NCBI RefSeq assembly: GCF_910592395.1
Contig: NC_088309.1
Coordinates: 498,501-562,500, forward strand
Direction of reading: 5' to 3'
DNA: 64,000 nt
From: Lineus longissimus
Lineage: Eukaryota > Nemertea > Pilidiophora > Heteronemertea > Lineidae
Shown here in pieces: positions 1 to 9,230 of the stretch (position 1 is its first letter; each line of letters starts with the position of its first letter). A model generated the notes under the pieces. That model was not told the origin of the DNA, did no database searches, and was given only the letters and a program-made list of their open reading frames with translations. The position numbers and the translations under genes are program-made.

Positions 1-1898
1 TCTGATCGAGGGGCATGAACTTCACAAGGCTGTAGTCTTCAACCTATAAAAACAAACATGACGTAAGGGAGCAGAGTTAGATCTAGAAAGACTATGAATG
101 ACTTTTACAAACAGAACTTGTTGAATTGCCGCACAATGGGGCCGAATGTCCAAGGAAAACTATCAGTGAGTTGACTGTCGAATCAAGGAGACTTCGGAAC
201 CTTCGTTATTCTTGACCGACAGCAACATTCCAAACGACTTACCAATGTTGCCATAGCAGCATTTAACTTTTGGAACTTCTGACTGGATGTTGAATGTTCG
301 AATTCCTCATTTAGTAAGAGATGGAGGTCTGGTTCTAAGAATCTGAAGAAAATTGAAACATCTTCAGACACATCGCAAGATATCATAGCATTCACCTATA
401 TTCAACACATTAAACAGCTGTGTAAAATGTGATATGAAGATACACCTGGTGCTGTAAAAAGGAATGGAGATGGTGTGACCTGAACGCCAGAGACAAAGTA
501 AGTGAGAATCACTTCAGTCCTTCTGACAGGCACTATCAAATAAGAACAGGAGAATCTGGTACATGGGATTCCAAAAGGGTTAACACTAAAGTTTAAATCT
601 CACCTTTCAATATCTTTTTTGTCCTTTTTACTGATTAAATCTAACTTAGTCATCACGTTTACATGCGGAATCTCTAAATTCACCATTGCAGACAAGGCAG
701 CGAGAATCCCGGAGACTAGTTTGCTGGACTGGACAAGAAATTGTGAATCGATAAGGAAAACGCCGCAGACTCGGAAATCCCACCGCTGTAACTGATCCAC
801 GAACTGTCTCATGACGGGAAGGTGGGAATAGAGCTCAATTTGTCCTGAAAAGTAATCAGATCTACAAGTTGTAGCAGTATCATCATGAATAAAGTCCCCT
901 TTTCTACTTTCAGAAAACATACGTTGGGATTGAACAAAGTTGACCACCTGCAGCCTCCTTCAGGCCTTTCCTTCAATATAATCTGGACACTCTTCTATCA
1001 AACAGTCTGGGATGGCCCTTCGATCTTTTACTCGAAGTTTGCTTTTCAAAGGAGCAAGGTTTCTTTCAAACAAGCTATGTTTGTTTGAACACATTAAAGG
1101 GTCTGCCATAGTCAAGTTAACATTCTTAGCATTGAAACAGTTATCTTACCAGGACAGTCAAATATGACATAGTCATCATCGATGTCATCCAACTGTTCCT
1201 CCAACCATTCAAGATTCTGAGCAAAGTATCTGAAATGAAATAGAATATGTTCAAAAGGAAAGATCTAGGTCTAGGAGGTAGACTAGCCCACATATGAGGT
1301 TGAAATTATTGATTGTGATTATGATATTATCTCTAGTGTTCCACTCTGGTCTCTTAACTTGTTGCTTCTGAGTGTAGCACCCTGCTTGGGTTTACTGACT
1401 TGAAGGGCAAGGATCTCAACAACAGTGAACTTACTCCATGCAAAACACTAATCCACCATTCGGCCCAAAGTGAAGTGTCTCATCTTCCATGGCATCGTCC
1501 AAGTGGATCAACTCGCGAATATCTGCCAACACCGGGTAGTCGAAGTATTCAGCAGCCGGATCCAAGTTCACAACATGAACTGTTCTTCGCAAAGCTTCAC
1601 AATGACGCACCAAGCTACTGCAGTAGGTTGACTGAAATAGATATATAAAGAGATTAAAAGCAGCCTATTTTACGTGTAGTAGGCCTATACGCTATTATTA
1701 GCCGGTTATAGCGTCTCAGTATTGTCTAACTAACTCAACTGTGGCTGTGTAGGCCTAGTACTAGTAGTACTAGTAGGCTGTGTGTCTGTGTATGCATATA
1801 GTGCACGCCTGATTGAGTGTTGGTGGACAAAGAATGAAACAATTGGCTACCTTCCCGCTACCAGCCGGACCCATGACTAACTGCGCATATTTAGGCAT
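1..1898 (-). CDS. GPN3: GPN-loop GTPase 3 (GPN3), 3' end outside window
   Basis: GPN-loop GTPases assist assembly and nuclear import of RNA polymerase II; GPN3 works with GPN1. Exons rebuilt on the minus strand: 1851-1898, 1435-1631, 1150-1229, 604-844, 243-342 and 1-43 (continuing out of the window). All junctions are GT-AG and the phases close. The start codon at 1898-1896 opens with [17 protein letters not shown], which holds the P-loop GPAGSGKS across the first intron. Further on come [25 protein letters not shown] (switch region), and MTKLDL, the G4 base-specificity motif. The tail [14 protein letters not shown] matches the region before the C-terminal acidic segment of the family. About 235 residues are visible; the family is usually near 284. 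It is divergent to the Arf-like gene, with 359 bp between start codons. Confidence 0.95.
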
Positions 1899-2257
1899 TT
1901 CGATTGATCGCGTGTGAAAGCAGGACAAATGCAGAAAGCTGTGAAATACACGTCGAAAAATATCAAATTTCGTGAAAAGTTTTCTTCTTCTTTTTTTAAT
2001 GAAATTTGTAAAGTGACTTGATTAGTTCCAGGTCTGCCGCGGCCTGTCAGCTGCAATGGCGAGTCATCAAGAAACGTCATGTGCCAAAAATAGCGACGGA
2101 GCCAAGTAATATACAATAGCAAATAGACGGCCATCATTCAATGCGGATATGCTTCTAGTGTTGAGCTGAACATTCTTTTTTGTTTTATTGAAACAAGACC
2201 AAGGCCTTCACAGCTCCCATTTCAGTGTCCGAAGACGAGCGCGGCGGTGCAGGAGAA
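1899..2257. promoter_or_regulatory. Shared intergenic promoter region of GPN3 and the Arf-like gene
   Basis: The two genes start in opposite directions 359 bp apart, so this stretch must hold both promoters and 5' UTRs. It contains a short GC-rich core near 2036-2060 and poly-T runs. I see no obvious TATA box. The bidirectional role is inferred from layout only. Confidence 0.5.
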
Positions 2258-4402
2258 ATGGGTCAGGGTCTTGAAAAGCCCATCGAACGGGAGCGAATTA
2301 TCCTTTTAGGTATTAAAGGCAAAGTACATCCAACCTTTTCCATTGGCCAACGGAGCCACTGTCTCACAATCCTTACCAGGGCCTTTTTGGTCCTGGGGGG
2401 CAGTAGGTCGGCTCTCTGGGGGGGAGGGGGGGGGGACACCTCATTTCATCTCAAAAGACTGAGCCCAACCCTTTTTGGGGGATATTTTGCGGGCAGTTGC
2501 CCCGTCCCCCCCGCTAGATACGGCCCTGCTGACAATGTTAGGAAGAGGGTGATTAAGGGTCTATTGGGTTGTCTTCTCAGGTGGGCAATTCATTCCTGGG
2601 CAGTTGCCAATTTTTAGATTACGACTGGGGGGGGGGGGGGGAGGCGAGTCATTCTGAACCTCATGGTCTGGACTCCCTCTAAACATAGCCGGGGTGTATC
2701 TTTTAAATCTTGATAAGATGCAAAAACCTTGGTGGTCAAGATGGAGGTGAGTTGGCTGTTATTGGGATTGTGAACCACCTTACCCCTTACTAGACCTGGT
2801 TTCTTTCCTCCCTGCAGGTAGTTATGCGGGCGGCAAGACTTCCATCCTCCATTGGTTGATGCATGGAGAATTTAAAGAGCAGTTGGAACTAGGCCCGTGG
2901 GTTGACCAGGACGAGGAGGTGACTTACAAGGGGATGAGTGTGTTTCACCCTGGAGTAGATGCAGGGGGTCGAAGCCTCACGGTAAGTCAGAAGGCGATGG
3001 TGGACAACCCCCGGCCAGGTGCCAATGTCCATCTTCAGGTGCCTAGTCGGGTGCCAACGTCCTTGCCATAGTCCCTGGTCAGGTGCCAATGTCCTTGCTC
3101 AAGTCCCTGGTCAGGTGCCAACGTCCTTACTTAGGTGCCAACGTCCCTGCCCAAATCCCGAGCCAGGTACCAACGTCCATTTACAGATGCCAACGTCCCC
3201 GCCGAGGTGGCAACGTCCCTGCTTAGCAGCCAACCTCCCTAGTTAAGTCCTAACATCCTTGCTCATTTGCCATCATTCCTAACACCAGCTAGAAGAGTTT
3301 TTGTTGGCAATGTAACCTACGGTTTACGTAAGAGGAGGTCGCTTTTAACGATGGTATTCGAGTTGACCTTTAACAGCACCTCGTATGCGCGAGAGCGGAT
3401 GCCACGTAGCTGTTAATCAATTCTTGCTGAATGTTCCTCGCCACCATCGAACTTTGCTCGGTGCCCCTCCCCACCGCACGCTCATTCAGAGCCGACTACT
3501 GGGATACGTGTATACATGTATATTCGTATGTTTCACTCAACTGACTGGACTCTACCCGGGGACTTTCAGCGGCCTTTCCTCCCTCAATACTTCCGCTCCG
3601 CCTTGGCAATGGTATACGTGATCGACGCTAGTCGTGACGGGCTGGACATGGACTACACGCAGTATGAACTGAGCGAGGCTCGTAAAGAACCCACCCTGAA
3701 TGATGCCGTTATAGTCGCCATAGCCAACAAGCTGGACATCCCTGGAGCAAAGACCATGGAGGAGATCGAGGAACTCATCAATGCAGGCGAAGAGAGGAAG
3801 ATCAGTAAGTTTCGATCATTCTTTTCTGTTTAAAATGGAACCCCTGTATCAGCTGTGTCAGCTTCTCCTCAGATTCGCACTACACTCCGGACGCATTGGA
3901 CCGGCCTCATCCTGCGAGATCCAACTAGGATGACGCAATGGACTGCCCCGGGATTCTAATTTGCATGGCTCGTTAGGCAACTCTGTGAACTATACGAAGG
4001 TCTGCGCGTGTCATCAAGTCCTGGCAAATTCATAGATTCCGGAAATAACACGGACGCACCTAGCGGGGACCTCTACAAAAGCAAACCTTTGAGCATTTCG
4101 TATCGCAACGATATTGCAAACGAACTGATAAAACTACATTATGTCATGACGATGTACTGTACCCTCCATACATTTCAGAGATTTTCCCAGCGGCTGCCTG
4201 CAAAGGCGAAGGTGTCAACGAGTGTTTTGATTGGCTGATAGACGAGATCACCAAGCAGCACCTTACCAAACCCGTGACCGAGCCCTGGGCAGATGTGGCA
4301 AAGGATGTGACAAAAGATGGGAAGGCGGGATTGAACAAAGCGAAGGGAACCTGGAAGAAACTGGTCGCCCGGTTTTGCCGTCCAAGCTCGAGAACTAATT
4401 GA
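2258..4402 (+). CDS. Divergent Arf-like small GTPase
   Basis: Exons 2258-2309, 2818-2981, 3570-3804 and 4191-4402 join in phase to a 220-residue protein ending at TGA 4400-4402. The fold order is that of the Arf family: N-terminal Met-Gly (MGQG, a possible myristoylation site), beta strand RIILL, P-loop GSYAGGKT (residues 18-25), DAGGR (65-69) at the DxGGQ position, FLPQYFRSALAMVYVIDAS, G4 motif NKLD (125-128), and G5-like TAACKGEGVNECFDWL (151-166). The last 50 residues are a Lys-rich extension beyond the usual Arf end (about 180 residues). The normally conserved catalytic Gln is Arg69, and the Trp of the Arf WDxGGQ motif is missing, so GTP hydrolysis may be slow or GAP-dependent. The start at 2258 was chosen because it gives the Gly2 typical of Arf proteins. 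I cannot name an orthologue. A poly(A) signal lies 387 bp after the stop. Confidence 0.85.
3016..3285. repeat. Degenerate minisatellite in Arf-like intron 2
   Basis: About ten imperfect copies of a word like GGTGCCAACGTCC, separated by 10-20 variable bases, lie in the intron between 2982 and 3569. Confidence 0.75.
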
Positions 4403-4788
4403 ACCAAACCCGTATAAGACAGTCTGCGATGGTCATTGCAAATTATATTGACTGGCGTTGCATGAAGTTCTGTGATAAAATGCAATGGTGATACAAAACA
4501 ACCTTCTTCCCTGATTGTAGCTTCGGCCGGGAACATCGGACTACATGACTGGTGTCAAAGAAATGACATTGGCATGGCCGTCAGAATCGCCAGAAGAACT
4601 GCAGCCGTATAGTTAATGGGCGGCCCGCTGGAAACATTGATATCAGAACCATGCGCGCGATGCGACCAAGTATCAATTATCAACATAGCATTAGTCGCGG
4701 AGTAATACTATGAACAAATCACGAACTTAATGGAAATCTAAGATCTGCTTTCTTTGTTTGATACACGTATAGGCCTATAGAAAATAAC

Positions 4789-4794
4789 AATAAA
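4789..4794 (+). terminator. Candidate poly(A) signal of the Arf-like gene
   Basis: AATAAA, 387 bp past the stop codon, the first canonical signal downstream. Placement is by sequence only. Confidence 0.45.
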
Positions 4795-4964
4795 TATCTC
4801 ACAGATTTTCGTTTTCTCGTTATCTTTCTTTGCGTGGGAAGAAACGAGAGATTTTTGAAGAACTTTTTGGTGAAATCGAAACAAATATAAAACTTGATAT
4901 CTATCGTAATCTAAATGTCAAATTTGAACTCCAATCTCAACCAAAGTAAAAATCTTCCAAGCCT

Positions 4965-5395
4965 TCATAAACAGCATGTACTTGTACAACAGTGAACTAT
5001 GGACCCTCACCAAAGAGCAAGAACGCAAAATTGATGTTTTCCAACGAACCCTTCTCAGGAGAATCCTAAAAGTAGCCAAGCTAGACAAAATCACAAATTA
5101 AATGAAGATCTGTATGAGCGAACCTATACGAGACCCTGGGGCCATCTAATCGAGACAAGACGCCTGGGATGGCTGGGACACCTACGGCTTGACGAGACCA
5201 CACCTGCCCGTCAGGCTTTGGAAGAATTCGTCAGAAAATCAAAAAGACCAGGGGGAAAACCCAAAACCACCTGGATAAAAACAATTGAGAGAGACCTGGG
5301 AACGAGTTTTCAGCTCGATAAACTCGTGAAATTAGCCAATGATAGAGCGGCCTGGAGAGGTCTGTTTTCGGACATGCGCAATGTCAATCAATGAC
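4965..5395 (+). mobile_element. 3' fragment of a non-LTR retrotransposon
   Basis: Translation of the plus strand gives YNSELWTLTKEQERKIDVF and LLRRILKVAKLDKI, then, after frame breaks, LGWLGHLRLDETTPARQAL, KPKTTWIKTIERDLG and DRAAWRGLF. This series is the usual C-terminal end of LINE-type reverse transcriptase polyproteins (…SExWTLT…F.R..LRRIL…, GH.xR, W..xxE.DL, A.DR..WR). The copy is truncated and carries stop codons. It sits between the Arf-like and MYND genes. It may belong to the same family as the fragment at 44500-44880. Confidence 0.75.
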
Positions 5396-5722
5396 GGAAA
5401 TGTTTTCGATGATGTTGATGTCGTAATTGCGATTCGGCGAATCTCATCATTGCAGTACTGAGCATACGTGTACTACACGAGCATAGCAGGTTAGTATTTT
5501 ATGAGTTGTAAACCATCGTACATAATGTACAACACACGCTAACGAACGCAAGAGAGGCATTCCAATGACTCCTTGGCAGCATGGATTTTAGTATTCTTTC
5601 TACCAGAACAAACGTTGGGTGCCTCCGAGAAGCCTTCATGGCATCTTTGACATTGGATCAAACCATCACTGGGTGTGCCGGAAAATCATTACCGAGCCTA
5701 AAACATGTAAAATATAACTGCT

Positions 5723-5729
5723 ATATAAG
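5723..5729 (+). promoter_or_regulatory. Candidate TATA box of MYND gene A
   Basis: TATATAA lies 72 bp before the start codon. The paralogue downstream has a TATA-like word at almost the same distance (74 bp), which supports a shared core promoter. Confidence 0.5.
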
Positions 5730-5794
5730 TCTATCAAGTCCCACGTGATGTTGACTTAAATCTTACTTTCACTGTTTTCCAGGAGAACTTCAAA

Positions 5795-7198
5795 ATGCCG
5801 CTGAATACAATCCTTAGTTTTGATGTCCTCCAACCATGGACTCCAGAAGAGCTTGAAATTCCTGATCAGTTCCTCAAAACGTTTGAAAACATGCAAATGC
5901 AAATGATCGCAGAGAGGATGAAGAACGAACCATTTGCGCAGGGAGATTGGTTGAGGAGGATCAGGGAACGTTTCTTCAAGTCTGATTGTGGACCTATCGA
6001 ACAAGCATTCCTACCGATGTTTTCAATGATGGAAATCGTCGAATCTAAGGCAAATCCTGGAGGAGGTACCATGGGAATGGATCCTCACTATGATGCCAGG
6101 CAAAGCTATTATGCTCTAGCACGATTTGTGGAAAAGAATCTCAGTCCAGTTTGTATTCTACTTAAAAATGGCAGTGCAACAGCGCTAATAAACTTAGACA
6201 TAATTACCTTTGAAGGTAATAAGGTCTGGTGCCTGAAGGAGTACCCCAAAGAACCAATCATATTCGTTCGATGTACATTTCTCCCAATGAGAACACCATT
6301 GGAAAAGGACCCATATTGGGAGGGTAATCCAAATGGTGTCGCTATTATCAAATGTGCGAGCAAGGAAGAAATGGACATACATCTCAGAGTGTTTCGGGAG
6401 AATGCTTCGAACATTTCACTGGATTTGAAGGCTAAGGTTGACGCTTGCGTTGAAAAAAAGCTGCTGGATATTGCCATGTCTTTCACATCTTACTTCACAC
6501 TGCTGCTCCCGGAAGAAAAGTCGAAGTTGCCAACGTTTTGTAGAGTGTGTGGTGCTGAGGGTCGGAAGACCTGCAGCAAGTGCAAGGTGGCAAAGTATTG
6601 CAGTAAGGAGTGTCAAGTGAAGGATTGGAAGGCCAGCCACAAGCGTGAGTGTCGTCCACCAGAGGAGGTCGCAGACGTGGAAGCTGCTACGTCAGATGCG
6701 GACGTAAAAGGAAATGGGAGGAACATGTGGATTGACATTGATCCAAGGGCTGAAGTACCAGTACCTCCGGAAATGGAGGGTAGTAATGTGGTCAAATCGC
6801 CTACACAGTCATTCACAGAACCACTCCACAGGTTTGAGGCCCGGGTCACAAGAGCAATGTCGAAAATAGGGCATGAAGGAGAAATGCTAGATCGGGTCAA
6901 GCGAGATGTGATTATGATGGTTAAGGTCCAAATCATTCTCTGTTCAACTGGGAATCAGCACGAATGTAGGCCTATTCTCATTTATCCCCAGGGAAAGAGA
7001 TTTGAATTGGACGCCGTCCCCGAAAACATGGGCAGAGGTGTTGAAGATTACTCTAGGCTTCAAAATCTGATCAAGGCACAAGGAACCGATTCTGGCCTGG
7101 GCATGGGAGGCTGCAAGGTTTTTCTGGATGCTTATGTCACTTCGGAAGGAAAGTTACGTGTTATGCTGAATAAGGTCAACCCTTTGCAGACCTGGTAG
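5795..7198 (+). CDS. MYND zinc-finger protein A (tandem paralogue 1)
   Basis: An uninterrupted 467-residue frame. A MYND finger lies at residues 249-286, with the full Cys/His set: CRVC, TCSKC, YCSKEC, then W, H and final C in KASHKREC. MYND fingers bind proline-rich peptides and usually act in protein-protein contacts. The 248 residues before it (conserved pieces LQPW, GPIEQAF, PMFSM, MGxDPHYDARQ, KEPIIFVRC, SFTSxFTLLLP) and about 180 after it (ILIYPQGKRFE, LIKAQGTDSGLG, FLDAYVTSEGKLRVML) are shared with the neighbour but not with a family I can name. No SET domain is seen, so it is not an SMYD methyltransferase. The start was chosen by alignment with paralogue 2. A TATA-like word 72 bp upstream and an AG just before the ATG leave open whether there is a 5' UTR intron. 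Confidence 0.88.
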   Translation: MPLNTILSFDVLQPWTPEELEIPDQFLKTFENMQMQMIAERMKNEPFAQGDWLRRIRERFFKSDCGPIEQAFLPMFSMMEIVESKANPGGGTMGMDPHYDARQSYYALARFVEKNLSPVCILLKNGSATALINLDIITFEGNKVWCLKEYPKEPIIFVRCTFLPMRTPLEKDPYWEGNPNGVAIIKCASKEEMDIHLRVFRENASNISLDLKAKVDACVEKKLLDIAMSFTSYFTLLLPEEKSKLPTFCRVCGAEGRKTCSKCKVAKYCSKECQVKDWKASHKRECRPPEEVADVEAATSDADVKGNGRNMWIDIDPRAEVPVPPEMEGSNVVKSPTQSFTEPLHRFEARVTRAMSKIGHEGEMLDRVKRDVIMMVKVQIILCSTGNQHECRPILIYPQGKRFELDAVPENMGRGVEDYSRLQNLIKAQGTDSGLGMGGCKVFLDAYVTSEGKLRVMLNKVNPLQTW

Positions 7199-7767
7199 AC
7201 ATGTTCTGTGTCGACGCTGGACTTAACAATGCCTGTTACACGTCTCATTATATACTCTCCGGATGCAGACGCCGTCACCATGCGTAGAGACTATAAGGAT
7301 GACGAAATTGACTGCCCCGGAAGTCTGCTTAAGATAGACCTATTGTACAGTCGTCTCTTAACAGGTTAAATGGCGCCCACCAAATAGCGTCCGTGACGGA
7401 AACGTTTGCTTGTGTATTTGATCGTATGTGATACATATCGATTCGATGAAAGCATTCAGTACGCGACATGTTTAAGGACCAACCCATTCATAACTCAAAA
7501 TGTATGCCTATCTTGTAAGCATCGGTAGATTCGGTGAATCTTTTCCCCGAACGGATGATGTATAAACTATAGGTATGTTAATACAGAGCAAAATGTTTAT
7601 GGATACCGTAATTGAAGTGTTGTATCCGCCAGAGCACTGTCGTGAAAAGGTAGGTTGGCTGTTCTTGTTGACCGAAAATGTAGTTTCATTTGGTAGGGTC
7701 ATCATGACAACTTAATAATTAACACACATTCACTCGGTAGGGCGGTGAAATAGGAAGGGGTTGGGTG
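7199..7767. other. Spacer between the two MYND genes
   Basis: It must hold the 3' UTR of gene A and the promoter of gene B. I see no canonical AATAAA and no further coding. Confidence 0.5.
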
Positions 7768-7774
7768 TATAAAG
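7768..7774 (+). promoter_or_regulatory. Candidate TATA box of MYND gene B
   Basis: TATAAAG, 74 bp before the start codon at 7842; compare the site before gene A. Confidence 0.5.
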
Positions 7775-7841
7775 GGTACGCGGAGTGTCATCCACGTAAA
7801 AACACCTCATGATCATTCGTTTGCTTGCAGGCAACGCTAAA

Positions 7842-9230
7842 ATGCCAGTGAGTTCTATATTGGGGATTGACAGCCTGCAACCATGGCTTCCAGATAAAGA
7901 AGACGAGCAGATGGCGGCACGGATAGAGATATCGCTCGAGAAGTTGAGTGTTGATGAGGCGGAGTATGGACCACTGGCACAAGAGATACTGCGGCGACGA
8001 GCCAAAAAAGGACCAGTCGAACAAGCGTTCATCCCGATGTTTTCGATGGGGGAATGCGAGGAATCGTTTGAGCCAGGGGGGACCAGAATGGGTGTGGACC
8101 CACACTATGATGCGAGACAAGGCATTCTTGTTTTAGCTGGGATGGTCGACAAGCAATACTCTCGTGCTGCTATCTACAAGATGGGATGTGAGAATACCAT
8201 GGGAGTACTGAACGTAGACATTGTCTCTCTTGATGGCACAACAGCCTGGTGTTCACCAGACCACCCAAAAGAACCGATCATCTTCGTCCGGTGTGCCTTT
8301 TTACCGGGAATGACAAATGCCGAATCGGAACCCTTTCGATATCACATGCATACCTGCATAAGTAAGACAGTTCCAAGCATTGGGTTGAATAACATCAAGT
8401 GCACCAGTCGGGATGAGCTAGATATATACCTGCAGGTTTTCAAAGAAAACGCTACGAAGATGTCACCTGAGCTGAAGGCGAAGATTGAAGCCGGTGTTGG
8501 TAGAAGCTTGTTAGATATCCCGACATCTTTTACCTCATTCTTCACGCTGCTGCTCCCTGACCTAGTGCCAAGGCCCCCAACGTTTTGTAGAGTGTGTGGT
8601 GCTGAGGGTCTGAAGACCTGCAGCAAGTGCAAGATGGCAAAGTATTGCAGTAAGGAGTGTCAAGTGAAGGATTGGAAGGCCAGCCACAAGCGTGAGTGTC
8701 GTCCACCAGAGGAGGTCGCAATCGCGGAAGCTGCTACGTCAGATGCGGGTGGTAACCATGACGGCCAGGACCTATGGCTCGATGTCGATCCAAAGGCTAC
8801 CACTGCTCATTATCCAAATATGCCCGGACAGAATGTGGTCTCATTTTTTAGGTCGACCTCGAACAGAGATCCGCTCTACAGGGATTCACGCCGGAGGCCA
8901 ATATAAACAGTGGATGAAGCCCTGGATGGTATCAAGCGCGACAAAATGATGGTGGTCAAGGTCCAGATTCTAAATCCTGGTTCCAAACCGGAGGACCATT
9001 ATGGAGTACTCATTTACCCTCAAGGTAAACGTTTTGAAATGGTCGCATACCCAGAGAACACTTGTAGAGGATTTGAAGGCTACGCGAGGCTTCACAATCT
9101 GATCAAGGCTCAAGGAACCGACTCTGGTCTTGGAAAGGGAGGCTGCAAGGCTTTTCTGGATGCATACGTCACGTCGGAAGGAAAGTTGCGTGTCATGCTG
9201 AACGAGGTTAAACCATTACACGACTGGTAA
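7842..9230 (+). CDS. MYND zinc-finger protein B (tandem paralogue 2), interrupted by in-frame TAA
   Basis: Same layout as gene A: the first finger Cys is also residue 249 when the start is taken at 7842 (MPVSSILGIDSLQPW, matching MPLNTILSFDVLQPW). An upstream in-frame ATG at 7809 lies before an AG acceptor-like site and is not supported by gene A. The frame stops at TAA 8904-8906 (codon 355). It then continues in the same frame to 9230 with the conserved C-terminal block (VLIYPQGKRFEMV, LIKAQGTDSGLGKGG, TSEGKLRVMLNEV). Either the protein is truncated after the finger, the gene is newly broken, the assembly has an error, or the stop is spliced out. A possible in-phase intron is 8752-8910 (GTAACC…AACAG). 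A 144-bp tract over the finger is almost identical to gene A. Confidence 0.75.

Noticed and set aside
2225-2617. Longer plus-strand frame starting at GTG
   Set aside because: Only the part 2258-2309 is coding; after that a GT donor leads into an intron with G runs.
4144-4536. 130-codon minus-strand frame
   Set aside because: Antisense shadow of the last Arf-like exon.
7809-7841. Upstream in-frame ATG of MYND gene B
   Set aside because: It precedes a poly-pyrimidine/AG signal and has no counterpart in gene A; the start at 7842 aligns exactly.
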